Shown here: in pieces, positions 1 through 10,846 of the stretch
Position numbering within the stretch: position 1 is the stretch's first letter
Layout of the letters: each line of letters opens with the position of its first letter
Assembly (NCBI RefSeq): GCF_019091085.1
Contig: NZ_JAGXJY010000001.1
Span: 62,001-126,000 of the forward strand
DNA from: Mesorhizobium sp. GbtcB19
GTDB lineage: Bacteria > Pseudomonadota > Alphaproteobacteria > Rhizobiales > Rhizobiaceae
Direction: 5' to 3'
DNA length: 64,000 nt
Position numbers and translations under genes: made by a program
Notes under the pieces: generated by a model
What the model was told of the DNA's origin: nothing
The model's database searches: none
What the model saw: the letters and a program-made list of their open reading frames with translations, nothing else

Positions 1-510
1 TTCCTGGATCTCTCCCGCGTCACGCGTCAGCACGACGTCGACCCGGTCTCCCGGCGTGACGAAGCCGCCGACGCCGGCGATCTCATCGGTGCGGATGGTG
101 ACGGCCCGCATTCCAGGCGACAGCATGTTGGAAAGGGTGGCGCGACCGTTCGGTCCCGACAATTTGGTCAGCAGCACCGGTTCGTTGACCTCGATCGGCG
201 ACAGCACGACCCGGCTGCCGTCGGCCAGCAGCTTGTCGATCGTCGGGAAGGCGCCTTGCGGCAGCGAATCCTGCGGCCACGGGATCTCGGCCAGTTGCGC
301 TCGTCCGAGCTCCATGCCGTAGCGCAGCGGCGCTTGAGCCACGACGATGGTCTTGAACTCGACCTTAGGCTGCTGCGGCGCTTCGACCGTGACGACCTTG
401 ACCTCGGGCTGAGCCTTTGCCTGGCTCTTGACCCAGAAGTCCGCCGCAAAGATCGAGATCGCGCCGAAGACGGCTGCGATACCGATCATGGTTATGGCTC
501 TGCCCCGCAC
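1..510 (-). CDS. cpaB: Flp pilus assembly protein CpaB (5' part, runs off window)
   Basis: The reading frame is open to the window edge, so the C-terminus is missing. The visible ~170 residues begin with a short basic stretch and one membrane segment (GIAAVFGAISIFAADFWV), followed by an SAF-like domain with the signature turns PLRYGMEL, GSRVVLSPIEVNEPVLLTK, MLSPGMRAVTI and GFVTPGDRVDVVLT. These match the CpaB/RcpC family, which is periplasmic, inner-membrane anchored and works in assembly of Flp/Tad pili. The start is uncertain: GTG at 510 puts only four residues before the membrane segment; ATG at 489 and ATG at 564 are in frame, and none has a strong ribosome site. The rest of the cpa/tad cluster would lie beyond the left edge. 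Confidence 0.85.
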   Translation of the reverse strand, partial: MRGRAITMIGIAAVFGAISIFAADFWVKSQAKAQPEVKVVTVEAPQQPKVEFKTIVVAQAPLRYGMELGRAQLAEIPWPQDSLPQGAFPTIDKLLADGSRVVLSPIEVNEPVLLTKLSGPNGRATLSNMLSPGMRAVTIRTDEIAGVGGFVTPGDRVDVVLTRDAGEIQE

Positions 511-743
511 GATGAAATCCCTGACGCCCGTGGTCTTTTGTTGGTTGGGCCTCACGCTAGGCATTAATGTTAAAGAATAAGGAACGCCGCGCCGCGCGGA
601 CCGCCCTATTTCGGCCGGCTTGGTTATCGAATGGTTTTAGAATAAGAGACAGTTTGATCCCTGAACGGAACAGGAACTCGTTCGCCCGCCAAAAGCGTGG
701 CAGTATCGAGACGTGATTCGCATTACCGGACGCTAGGCCCAGC

Positions 744-2798
<2,055 letters not shown>

Positions 2799-2839
2799 AC
2801 GCGGACTGGTCCATAACAGGCTCCGGTACGGAGACGATT

Positions 2840-4921
2840 GTGACCTGGACGCGTCTGAAAGAGCTTGTCGAGACCCCGCTCAGCGGTCTGACGCGGCCGA
2901 CCCGTTCCGACTGGATCTTTGCGCTCCGCACGGTTTCGGCCGGGCTGATCGCGCTGCTCGTCGCCTACGCGCTGAAACTCGACCATCCGCAATGGGCGAT
3001 GATGACGGTGTTCATCGTCGCGCAGCCGGTGGCCGGCATGGTGCTGGCAAAGGGTTTTTACCGGCTGATCGGCACGTTGGCGGGTGGCCTTGCCGCGGTC
3101 GGCATCACATTGGTTTTCTGCACCAATCCCTGGCTCTTGGTCACAATCCTGGCCTTGTGGATCGGCGTCTGCACGCTCGTCTCATCACTGCTGCGCAACC
3201 CGGAAGCCTACGGCGCCGCCCTTGCCGGCTATACGGCGATGATCATCGCCCTGCCGGCGCTCGGACAGCCGCATATCGTCGTCGACTTGGCGATCGCGCG
3301 TTGCGCCGAGATTGTGCTTGGCATCGTCTGCGCCGGCGTCACCAGCCGGCTGATCCTGCCGAAGCTCGCGGCCGACGCCATCATTTCGAGGCTGAAGCGC
3401 AGCATCCTCGACCTCGCCGAATATGCGTCGGGCGCCTTTTCCGGCGGCGATCCGGCAAATCTTGCCGCGCTGCAGCGCAAGCTGATCAGCGACGCCCAGA
3501 CGCTCGCCGAGATGCGCACTTATGCGCGGCTTGAAGCGCCGAGCTTCGCCACCCGCGCCCATCCGGTGCGGCGCACGATCGGTCAGCTTCTGTGGGCGCT
3601 CTCGGCGGCACGCGCGCTGCACAGCCATCGCGCGCCGAAGAATGCGGCGCTGATCCCGATGCGCCGGGATCTGAAAAATTTCGTCGGCGAACTGGCGGCG
3701 ACACCTGGCGCGCTCGACGACACGGGCCCCTGGGTCGCCCGGCTCGACGCGATCGCGGGCAAGGCCAGGGAGATGCCCGAGTTGCCCGACGCTACTGGCC
3801 CCAACGCTACCGGTGAAGACAAGGTCGGCACCATCACCCGACTGACCATTGCCGGCGATTTCGCAGAGGCGCTGAAGCAAGTCATGCGTGGGCTGGACGC
3901 GCTGCGCTCGCCCGTTTCCCGCAAATCGAGCGAGCGCGGCCAGCCGGCGCTGGTCGTCCACCGCGATTACCAGGCCGCGTGGCGCAATGCCGTGCGCGCC
4001 GCGCTGGCCACCTTGCTGGTGGCGATCTTCTGGTTGACGACCAAATGGTCGGAAGCGGCCGGCACCGTCATCCTCGTCGCCGTCGTCTCCAGTCTGTTCG
4101 CGGCGCGCCCCGACCCCGTGCAGTCCGCCTGGGGTTTCTTCACCGGCACGCTGATCGCGCTGCCCTTCGCGTTCCTCGTCGGCCAGGTCGCGCTGCCGGC
4201 GCTGCCCGGCTTCGGCTGGTTCACGCTCTTCGTCGTGCCGATCCTGGTGCCGGCGGCGCTCGGCATGGCCAATCCGCGCCATGTCGGCGTCGCCACCGCT
4301 TTCGCCATCAACTTCCTCGCCTTCCTCAGCCCGCATCAGCAGATGATCTACGATCCCGGACCGTTCTTCGCCGGATCGGCCTCGATCCTGGTCGGCATCC
4401 TGATCGCCATCGGCGTCTTCATCGTCGTGCTGCCCGCCGATCCCTGGGTCACTGTCGAGCGCATCTCGCAGGCGATGCGCGAGGACCTGGCGCGGCTTTG
4501 CCTGCATGAGCGCATTCCCCGGCGCTCGGCCTTCGAAAGCCTCGCTTATGACCGGATCAACCAGCTTATGCCGCAGGTGCAGCAGACGGGCCGCAAGGGC
4601 GACCCCATCCTTGGCGGCAGCATCGCAGCGGTCACCGTTGGATTGGAGGTGCTCAGGCTACGCCACGCGCAGCTGAACTCCGCCGTGCCGCATGAAACGG
4701 TCGAGTCCATCGGCAATTTCCTGCGCGGCCTGGCCCGCGAATTGCTGTTTAGGCGACCTGGCGAGCCGCAGACCGCGACCATCTCGGTGGCGCGTCAATA
4801 TGCGGCCAGCATCGCCAAACGCAGCGACCGGCTCGAAATGCTGCAGATCGCCGCCTCGCTGCGCATCATCGCCGCGGCGATGGAAGATTATCCGGATTTC
4901 TTTGCAAAGGGTCGCACTTAG
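2840..4921 (+). CDS. FUSC / aromatic-acid exporter family membrane protein
   Basis: About 693 residues with two repeated halves, each a block of hydrophobic helices followed by a soluble region (first block near DWIFALRTVSAGLIALLVAYAL, second near WRNAVRAALATLLVAIFW). This is the architecture of the FUSC/AaeB family of inner-membrane exporters linked to aromatic acids and other toxic organic acids. I start at GTG 2840 because GGAG lies 7 bases upstream and the first residues (VTWTRLKELVETPLSGL) lead straight into the first helices; the frame is open further upstream only as a shadow of parE. No adaptor (AaeA-like) gene is adjacent, so the substrate and partners are unknown. Confidence 0.85.
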   Translation: MTWTRLKELVETPLSGLTRPTRSDWIFALRTVSAGLIALLVAYALKLDHPQWAMMTVFIVAQPVAGMVLAKGFYRLIGTLAGGLAAVGITLVFCTNPWLLVTILALWIGVCTLVSSLLRNPEAYGAALAGYTAMIIALPALGQPHIVVDLAIARCAEIVLGIVCAGVTSRLILPKLAADAIISRLKRSILDLAEYASGAFSGGDPANLAALQRKLISDAQTLAEMRTYARLEAPSFATRAHPVRRTIGQLLWALSAARALHSHRAPKNAALIPMRRDLKNFVGELAATPGALDDTGPWVARLDAIAGKAREMPELPDATGPNATGEDKVGTITRLTIAGDFAEALKQVMRGLDALRSPVSRKSSERGQPALVVHRDYQAAWRNAVRAALATLLVAIFWLTTKWSEAAGTVILVAVVSSLFAARPDPVQSAWGFFTGTLIALPFAFLVGQVALPALPGFGWFTLFVVPILVPAALGMANPRHVGVATAFAINFLAFLSPHQQMIYDPGPFFAGSASILVGILIAIGVFIVVLPADPWVTVERISQAMREDLARLCLHERIPRRSAFESLAYDRINQLMPQVQQTGRKGDPILGGSIAAVTVGLEVLRLRHAQLNSAVPHETVESIGNFLRGLARELLFRRPGEPQTATISVARQYAASIAKRSDRLEMLQIAASLRIIAAAMEDYPDFFAKGRT

Positions 4922-5010
4922 AAACAGCTCAAGGCATGTCGAGGTTCAGGCCCGTGCCGTATCCAGGATCGTTCCTTGTTAGACCAGACGCCACTTTGTA
5001 GGGTGGACAC

Positions 5011-5448
5011 ATGGCACTCAAACGGATGGACAACATAGGAATCGTCGTCGATGATCTCGGTGCGACGATTGATTTCTTTCTTGAGCTCGGCCTCGAACTC
5101 GAAGGGCGAGCCACGATCGAAGGAGAATGGGCCGGACGCGTCACTGGACTGGGCGATCAGCACGTCGAGATTGCCATGATGCGCATGCCGGACGGCCACG
5201 GCCGGCTCGAACTGTCCCGTTTCATCAGGCCGCCTGTCGTCGCGGATCACCGCACCGCCCCGGTGAACGCTCTGGGCTACCTCCGTGTCATGTTCGCCGT
5301 GGACGATATCGACGGGACACTTGAGAGGCTCCGCAAGCGTGGCGCCGAACTCGTCGGCGAAGTCGTTCAGTACAAGGACGCGTATCGGCTCTGCTACATC
5401 CGCGGGCCCGAAGGGCTTCTCATCGGACTCGCCCAGGAGCTCGGTTGA
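5011..5448 (+). CDS. VOC family protein (glyoxalase/bleomycin-resistance fold)
   Basis: 145 residues forming two beta-alpha-beta-beta-beta modules: MDNIGIVVDDLGATIDFF opens the first and GYLRVMFAVDDIDGTLERL the second, ending in GPEGLLIGLAQELG. The fold is that of vicinal-oxygen-chelate proteins. Compared with metal-binding members, the usual first His (DHVGI) is Asn here, the third ligand position (before VMFAVDD) is Arg, and the last Glu (ILVELAE) is Gly, leaving only the Glu in GRLELSRF. It may therefore be a non-metal binding or sequestering member. GGTGG precedes the ATG. It stands alone, between FUSC and DUF2336 genes. Confidence 0.85.
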   Translation: MALKRMDNIGIVVDDLGATIDFFLELGLELEGRATIEGEWAGRVTGLGDQHVEIAMMRMPDGHGRLELSRFIRPPVVADHRTAPVNALGYLRVMFAVDDIDGTLERLRKRGAELVGEVVQYKDAYRLCYIRGPEGLLIGLAQELG

Positions 5449-5463
5449 GACCTGACGCGTGGA

Positions 5464-6585
5464 TTAGGCGGCAGCAATCGCCAGCGCATGCCCGCGCGCG
5501 TTTTCGCGCAAGGCGTCGAGATGGATCGACTTGACCAGCCCGGCAAGATCGCCCTCGGCGGATTGGCCGCCGAGTTCCTTCAGCATCAGCCAGCTCACTT
5601 CCTGCACGCCGGCGACACGCCGGCCATTGGCGACCTCGCGCCAGATCTTGAGCGCGCGCAGGATGATGGCGTGCGTGGCCGGCGCAAGTCCGGCGCTGCG
5701 GAACAGCGCCTGCAGCGCCACGTCGTGCCCGCCGGCCAGAAGTGCCGTCACCCGCTGCTCGGACTGTCGGGCGAGCGCCACCAATGTCGAGCCGAAGAAG
5801 TCGACCTTGCCATGCGCGATGGTGCGGATGATGAAGCCGGCGGTGAGGTCGCCGCGCAGTCTCAGATGCTCGATCAGCGCGGCATGCTCTTCCATGCGCG
5901 TGCCTTCGATCAGCGTCACCGAGGCCTTCACGCAGGCGTCGCGCATCACGCGATCGGCGCGCGCGGCGCCCATCATGGCCAGCACCAGCGGCGACCCTTT
6001 CAGGCTCTCGCCGAGCTTGACCAGCAGCATGTGCCGGCAGTCGGCCGGCAGGCGCCGGTCGGCAATCAGCGCCTCGCGCACCAGCGGCAGATGGCCATGC
6101 CGCTCGGCCATGCGGCGGAAGCTCAGCGAAGCGATCTCGGCGCCGCTGTTGCCGACCAGCGTGGCACAGGCTTCCGGCTCGCCGATCTCGGCGATCGCCG
6201 CCGCCAGCGACATCGAGACGACCGGGCGGTTGGCGATCAGCTTCTGTGTCGCCTTCTGGCCGCAGGCGACACGCTCGACGAGATCGGCATCGGTAAGCAG
6301 TGGCGAACGCGCCAGCACCAGCGCCGCCACTTCCGGCTGGTCGGAGGCCAGGGCGCTGATCACCTGCGGCGGCGCGTGATGGCTCATCGACAGCGCTTCC
6401 GCGAGCGCCTGGCGCACCTTGGAGGAAGCATCGTCCAAAAGCAGCGTCAGCGCCGCCTCGGCGGCGCAGCGATCCTCGAACGGCAGATCGGAATTGATAT
6501 AGGCGCGCGCCAGCGCGCTCGCGGCCGCGGCGCGCTCGGAAACCCTTGCCGTATCAATCCATTTTAGAAAGTGCGAAACAACCAT
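5464..6585 (-). CDS. DUF2336 domain-containing protein
   Basis: 373 residues, almost wholly alpha-helical, rich in Ala/Leu/Arg and with HEAT-like repeated helices (for example SSKVRQALAEALSMSHHAPPQV, then ALASDQPEVAALVLAR). This pattern and the N-terminal layout match DUF2336 proteins of alphaproteobacteria, whose function is unknown; some members lie near cell-cycle or motility genes. No signal peptide or membrane segment is seen. It is transcribed divergently from the MaoC gene, sharing a 152-base intergenic region. The stop lies 15 bases from the convergent VOC gene. Confidence 0.85.
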   Translation of the reverse strand: MVVSHFLKWIDTARVSERAAAASALARAYINSDLPFEDRCAAEAALTLLLDDASSKVRQALAEALSMSHHAPPQVISALASDQPEVAALVLARSPLLTDADLVERVACGQKATQKLIANRPVVSMSLAAAIAEIGEPEACATLVGNSGAEIASLSFRRMAERHGHLPLVREALIADRRLPADCRHMLLVKLGESLKGSPLVLAMMGAARADRVMRDACVKASVTLIEGTRMEEHAALIEHLRLRGDLTAGFIIRTIAHGKVDFFGSTLVALARQSEQRVTALLAGGHDVALQALFRSAGLAPATHAIILRALKIWREVANGRRVAGVQEVSWLMLKELGGQSAEGDLAGLVKSIHLDALRENARGHALAIAAA

Positions 6586-6737
6586 ACCAACCAGCTACGC
6601 CCTTGCCGGAATGGTCCCGGCCCCGTTGTGAACGGTAGGCCGGAAATGGTTTACGAACGGTTCACCATGTTTCTTAACCGGCTTGATGGCGCCGCGACCA
6701 ACGCCTATCAAACAGGGACATTTGCAGGAGATCGACC

Positions 6738-7190
6738 ATGGCCGGGCTTTATCTGGAAGAGTTTGTCGTCGGCCATGTCTTTCGCCACACGCTGCGCAAG
6801 ACCGTGACCGAAAGCGACAACATGCTGTTTTCGGTGATGACGCTGAACCCGCAGCCTCTGCACATCGATTTCGACTTCGCCGCGAAAACCGAATGGGGCA
6901 AGCCGCTGGTCAACTCGCTGTTCACGCTCGGCCTGATGATCGGCATTTCGGTGAACGACATCACCGTCGGCACCACCGTCGCCAATCTCGGCATGAAGGA
7001 AACGATCTTCCCGCATCCGGTCTTTCACGGCGACACCATCCGGGTCGAGACGACGGTGGTCTCCGTGCGCGAGTCCAAATCGAAACACGATCGCGGCATC
7101 GTCGAGTTCGAGCACCGCGCCTACAATCAAAACGACGTTCTTGTCGCCAAATGCACCAGGCAGGCGATGATGCTGAAGAAGGTTTCCTGA
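6738..7190 (+). CDS. MaoC family dehydratase
   Basis: 150 residues with a single hot-dog fold. The (R)-hydratase signature appears as MTLNPQPLHIDFDFA followed by GKPLVNSLFTLGLM, where Asp/His of the N-x-P-x-H-x-D stretch are the expected catalytic residues acting on acyl-CoA substrates. AGGAG lies 8 bases before ATG 6738. The next gene begins on the last base of this stop codon (TGATG), so the two are translationally coupled. Pairing of a MaoC hydratase with a CitE-like lyase is seen in C4/C5-dicarboxyl-CoA metabolism (mesaconyl-CoA/malyl-CoA type reactions), so a role there is a reasonable inference. Confidence 0.9.
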   Translation: MAGLYLEEFVVGHVFRHTLRKTVTESDNMLFSVMTLNPQPLHIDFDFAAKTEWGKPLVNSLFTLGLMIGISVNDITVGTTVANLGMKETIFPHPVFHGDTIRVETTVVSVRESKSKHDRGIVEFEHRAYNQNDVLVAKCTRQAMMLKKVS

Positions 7191-8071
7191 TGCGCTCGCT
7201 GCTGTTCGTGCCCGGCGATTCCGAGCGGAAGCTGGAAAAGGGATTTGCGGCCGGCGCCGACGTGGTCATCGTCGATCTCGAAGATTCCGTCGCCGCCGCC
7301 AACAAGGTTGCGGCGCGTGCGACCGCGGCCGATTTCATATCGAGCCGAAGCCGCCGGACGGGTTCGGTCATCTATGTGCGGGTCAACGACCTTTCCACCG
7401 GCTTGACCGACGACGATCTAGCCGCACTTGTCCCGGTGAAGCCCGACGGCATCATGCTGCCGAAGTCGAACAGCGGGCAGGACGTCCAGCAACTGGCGGC
7501 GAAGCTTCGGGTGCATGAAGCCGAAAGCGGGCTGCCGGACGGCGGCGTGAAAATCCTGCCGATCATCACCGAAACGGCGGCGGGCGTGCTGGCGGCGGCA
7601 AGCTATGCCGGAGCAAGCGCAAGGCTCACCGGCCTCACCTGGGGTGCTGAGGATTTGTCGGCGGCGATCGGCGCGCGCGCGGCCCGCGACGGGAACGGCC
7701 GCTACACCGACGTGTTTCGCCTGGCGCGTGCCATGACCATTCTGGCGGCCGGCGCGGCCGAAGTCGCCGCCATCGACACCGTCTTTCCCGATTTCCGCGA
7801 CATGGCCGGTTTCGAAGCCGAGTGCAGAGAGGCTGAGCGGGACGGCTTCACCGGCAAGATGGCAATCCATCCGGCGCAGGTGCCGGTCATCAACGCCGCT
7901 TTCTCGCCATCCGCCGAAGCCGTCGAGCGATCGCAGGCGATCGTCGATGCCTTCGCGGCGGCGGGAAACCCGGGTGTCGTCGGCATCGGCGGCAAGATGT
8001 ACGACCGGCCGCATCTGCGGCTGGCCGAGCGCCTGCTCGCCCGCGCCAAGGCGGCCAAGGCTCCTGCCTGA
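7190..8071 (+). CDS. HpcH/HpaI aldolase, citrate-lyase beta-like (CoA ester lyase)
   Basis: 293 residues, TIM-barrel CitE-like enzyme. Seen: MRSLLFVPGDSERKLEKG at the N-terminus, the metal/CoA region VVIVDLEDSVAAANK, IMLPKSNSGQDV, the catalytic stretch GLTWGAEDLSAAIGA, and KMAIHPAQVPVIN near the C-terminus, all usual in malyl-CoA/citramalyl-CoA lyases and thioesterases. The ATG overlaps the stop of the MaoC gene by one base, so they form a two-gene operon. Exact substrate (malyl-, methylmalyl- or citramalyl-CoA) cannot be told from these motifs. It converges on the ICMT-like gene, four bases away. Confidence 0.9.
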   Translation: MRSLLFVPGDSERKLEKGFAAGADVVIVDLEDSVAAANKVAARATAADFISSRSRRTGSVIYVRVNDLSTGLTDDDLAALVPVKPDGIMLPKSNSGQDVQQLAAKLRVHEAESGLPDGGVKILPIITETAAGVLAAASYAGASARLTGLTWGAEDLSAAIGARAARDGNGRYTDVFRLARAMTILAAGAAEVAAIDTVFPDFRDMAGFEAECREAERDGFTGKMAIHPAQVPVINAAFSPSAEAVERSQAIVDAFAAAGNPGVVGIGGKMYDRPHLRLAERLLARAKAAKAPA

Positions 8072-8075
8072 GCCG

Positions 8076-8750
8076 CTACCAGACCATCGGGATCAGTTTG
8101 TAACGGACGCGCGCGGCGTAATCGTCATAGCCGCGCAGGCCGGTCCTCAAGGTCTTTTCCTCGATGAAGGTGCGGATGGCGAGCAGCACGATGAAGGCGA
8201 GGACCGACGCCAGTCCCCACCAGGAGCCAAGCAGCAGCGCCGTGCCGGCGAAATAGAGTATGGCGCCGGCATACATGGGGTGGCGGACATAACCGTATGG
8301 ACCGGTGGTGATCACCTTCTGGCCACGCTCGTCCTGGATCTTCACGACAGGCGCCGCGAAGCTGTTTTCCAGCATCGTGAGATAGCAAATCCAGATGCCG
8401 ACGAGCAGGACCAGCATGCCGATCGCCTGCACCCAGACGGGAGCTGCCGACCAGCCGAAACGGAAGTCGAGCCCCATCAGCACCAGCCAGGCGAAGATGC
8501 TGAGCAGCAATATGCTCAGCACGATCTTGTCGGCCGCTGTCTGGGTCTTCTGGATCGGCGGGCGGAGGCGTTCATTCATCAGGCCTGGATCGCGCCGGGC
8601 CAGTGCCACGCCCATGGTAAGGCTCAGTCCGACCATCACGACTATGTACACCCAGGCTCCGCTCCACCGCAGCGTGCCGGCCGACAGAAACATCAGCGCG
8701 CCCATGACGCCGAACCATATGAATGTCTGGAAAACCAATCTCGATATCAT
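8076..8750 (-). CDS. Isoprenylcysteine carboxyl methyltransferase (ICMT) family membrane protein
   Basis: 224 residues with about five membrane helices. The C-terminal SAM-binding motif GPYGYVRHPMYAGAILYF and FIEEKTLR typify the ICMT/PEMT-like family of integral-membrane methyltransferases (phospholipid or lipid-like acceptors in bacteria; the substrate is not predictable). ATG 8750 is preferred over an in-frame TTG at 8756 because GGAAGG sits 6 bases before the ATG. It is divergent from a TetR regulator 132 bases away with a twin palindrome between them, so it is the likely regulatory target. Confidence 0.85.
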   Translation of the reverse strand: MISRLVFQTFIWFGVMGALMFLSAGTLRWSGAWVYIVVMVGLSLTMGVALARRDPGLMNERLRPPIQKTQTAADKIVLSILLLSIFAWLVLMGLDFRFGWSAAPVWVQAIGMLVLLVGIWICYLTMLENSFAAPVVKIQDERGQKVITTGPYGYVRHPMYAGAILYFAGTALLLGSWWGLASVLAFIVLLAIRTFIEEKTLRTGLRGYDDYAARVRYKLIPMVW

Positions 8751-8786
8751 GACCAACCTTCCGTGCCGTCCCTATTGGCCGAATCC

Positions 8787-8817
8787 GACCAGTGGTCTAT
8801 TATACCGACCGACGGTC
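8787..8817. promoter_or_regulatory. Twin TetR-type operator
   Basis: Two perfect 11-base palindromes, GACCAGTGGTC (8787-8797) and GACCGACGGTC (8807-8817), each followed by TATT and starting exactly 20 bases apart, so on the same face of the helix. They lie between divergent tetR and methyltransferase starts, and a TATTAT-like -10 element falls between them. Binding by the adjacent TetR protein is inferred. Confidence 0.7.
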
Positions 8818-8882
8818 TATTCTCAAGCGCAATCGCATCGGCCTCTGGACGAGAACGGCCGCCATATGCACAAGGTTTCGCC

Positions 8883-9620
8883 ATGCCCCGCATCATCAAG
8901 CATCCGGAACTCAGGCGCGAGGAACTGCTGGACCATGCCCAGGCGCTGTTCCTGACGCATGGCTACGACAGAGCGAGCCTCAATGATGTCATCGCGGCGG
9001 CCGGCATCTCGAAAGGCGCCTTCTATCACTACTTCCCTTCCAAGGAGGCCCTTCTGGAGGCACTGGCCGAGCGCTTCGCCAGGCAGGCGCTGGCCGGCGT
9101 TCAGGATGTGTTCGCCGATCCGGCGCTCGATCCGCTTGGACGCCTCAACGCCCTGCTCGCGAAATCACGGCAGGCCAAGGTCGAGACCGCGGCGGAAGCC
9201 TGGGCGCTGTTCGAGACAATGTTCCGGCCGGAAAACCTGGTGCTGTTCCACCGCATCAACCTGGCGGCAAGCGCGGCCTTTTCGCCCTTACTGGTCGCAA
9301 TCATCAAGCAAGGCGTGGCGGACGGAACATTCCGCACCTTCGATCCGGAAGGCGTCGCCGACATCGTCATGCAGTTCGGCATGGCCACGCATGACGTTGT
9401 CGCCAAGGCCATTGTCGGCGGCAGCGAGTTGGATATGGACATGGCCATAGAAGCCCTGGAGAGGCGCGTCAGGCTCTACGAGATCGCGCTCGACCGCATT
9501 CTGGGGCTTGCCGACGGCAGCATCCGGATCGGCGAGCCCGGTTATGTGCGCGCCGTCATGACGGCACGGCGCTCTAATCCCGCCCCCAGCGCGGCCGCCG
9601 CATCGAAAAGATCTCGTTGA
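8883..9620 (+). CDS. TetR family transcriptional regulator
   Basis: 245 residues. The N-terminal helix-turn-helix is clear: RREELLDHAQALFLTHGYDRASLNDVIAAAGISKGAFYHYFPSKEALLEAL (residues ~9-60, quoted here only as the HTH region boundary motifs GYDRASL and GAFYHYFPSKEALL). The C-terminal ligand domain is unclassified. ATG 8883 is the only ATG in frame at the N-terminus. The last 47 bases overlap tail-to-tail with the flavin reductase gene on the other strand. Inferred role: repressor of the divergent ICMT-like gene and of itself through the twin palindrome. Confidence 0.9.
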   Translation: MPRIIKHPELRREELLDHAQALFLTHGYDRASLNDVIAAAGISKGAFYHYFPSKEALLEALAERFARQALAGVQDVFADPALDPLGRLNALLAKSRQAKVETAAEAWALFETMFRPENLVLFHRINLAASAAFSPLLVAIIKQGVADGTFRTFDPEGVADIVMQFGMATHDVVAKAIVGGSELDMDMAIEALERRVRLYEIALDRILGLADGSIRIGEPGYVRAVMTARRSNPAPSAAAASKRSR

Positions 9621-10182
9621 CGCTGGCGTAGTCCATATAGCCGAGACGGCCGACATTGCCGGCTTTGACGATGTCGAAAAGGCCGCCCCTGAGAAAGTCG
9701 TCGTCGATATGCACGCCGACGACCTCGCCGGCCACGACGACAGCGCCGGTCTCGCTGCCGTCCAGTGCCCGCGGGCGCAGGATTTCCGTCACCTTGCACT
9801 CCAGAGCCGCGGGTGCCTCGGCCACACGCGGCGGCGCAACCAGGCGCGACGGCGCCATGGTGAGACCGGCGTAGCCGAATTCGCTGACGCCGCGCGGCGC
9901 GTCGACCGCGGTACGGTTCATCTTTTCCGCCAGCTCGCGGCTGACGAGATTGGCGACGAACTCGCCCGTTTGCGCTGCGATCGCGGCAGTGTCCTTCTCG
10001 CCTTCCGATGAAAACCAGACGATGAAGGGGCGTGTCGAAAGCGCGTTGAAGAAAGAATAGGGAGCGAGGTTTACCTTGCCCTCCCCATCGATGGTCGAGA
10101 TCCAGCCGATTGGCCGCGGCGCCACGATAGCCTTCGACGGATCATGCGGCAGGCCATGCCCCTTGGACGGCTCGTAGAACAC
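9574..10182 (-). CDS. Flavin reductase family protein (FMN-binding split barrel)
   Basis: 202 residues. Motifs of the flavin-reductase-like/DIM6 group are seen: VAPRPIGWISTIDGEGKVNLAPYSFFNALS near the N-terminus (recognisable as RPIGWIST and NLAPYSFFN), GEFVANLV, and the C-terminal GGLFDIVKAGNVGRLGYMDY. Such proteins bind FMN and either reduce it for a partner or act as oxidoreductases. The GTG start at 10182 lies two bases after the nitroreductase stop, so translation is probably coupled. The 3' end overlaps the convergent tetR gene by 47 bases. Confidence 0.85.
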   Translation of the reverse strand: MFYEPSKGHGLPHDPSKAIVAPRPIGWISTIDGEGKVNLAPYSFFNALSTRPFIVWFSSEGEKDTAAIAAQTGEFVANLVSRELAEKMNRTAVDAPRGVSEFGYAGLTMAPSRLVAPPRVAEAPAALECKVTEILRPRALDGSETGAVVVAGEVVGVHIDDDFLRGGLFDIVKAGNVGRLGYMDYASVNEIFSMRRPRWGRD

Positions 10183-10184
10183 GG

Positions 10185-10769
10185 CTATCCGACCCAGGGA
10201 CCTGCATAGTCGGCATAGAGCTTCGCCGGATCGGGCCTCGGCCGCTCTGGCGCTGGGCCCTGGTAGGAGCCGATATGGACGAAGCCGACGACGCGCTCCT
10301 GTGGCGAAAGCCCCAGGACCGCCCTGCCCTCCGGAACGTCGGAATACCAGTTGCTGATCATGTTGGTGCCATAGCCCAGCGCGTTGGCCGCGATCATCAG
10401 GTTCATGGCCGCCATGCCGCCCGACAGGAACATCTCCCATTGCGGGATCTTCGGGCTCTCCCTCGGCACCGACACGACGCCGATCACCAGCGGCGCGCGC
10501 GAGAAGCGCGCCAGTTCCTGGTTGCGCCGGCCTTCCGGCAGCGGTCCCTCGCGCTGTTCGGCTAGTGCCGCCAGCTTCTTGCCGATCTCGATACGCGCCT
10601 CGCCGCGATAAAGGATGAAACGCCAGGGTTCGAGCCTGCCATGGTCGGGAACGCGCGAGGCCGCCGCGATCATCGTCGCGATTTCGGCATCGCCCGGCGC
10701 CGGCTCCTTGAGGTCGGGGATCGGCGCGGAATTGCGGGTAAGCAGGAAGTCGATGATTGGCGACGCCAT
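10185..10769 (-). CDS. Nitroreductase family protein
   Basis: 194 residues of the FMN-dependent nitroreductase superfamily, closest in style to the small YdjA-like enzymes: FLLTRNSAPIPDLKEPAPGDAEI at the start (key LLTRNSAP), AASRVPDHGRLEPWRFI (FMN phosphate contacts), GMAAMNLMIAANALGYG and a C-terminal GFVHIGSYQG. AGGAGA is 9 bases before ATG 10769. Followed after two bases by a flavin reductase, which suggests the pair works together in flavin-dependent reduction; the substrate is not evident. Confidence 0.9.
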   Translation of the reverse strand: MASPIIDFLLTRNSAPIPDLKEPAPGDAEIATMIAAASRVPDHGRLEPWRFILYRGEARIEIGKKLAALAEQREGPLPEGRRNQELARFSRAPLVIGVVSVPRESPKIPQWEMFLSGGMAAMNLMIAANALGYGTNMISNWYSDVPEGRAVLGLSPQERVVGFVHIGSYQGPAPERPRPDPAKLYADYAGPWVG

Positions 10770-10846
10770 GGGCGCAAGTCTCCTAGCATTCAATTTTGAG
10801 CTGAAGCACGCCATCGGGAGGTCGGGCGGCTTGGGCGGGTAGCGCA

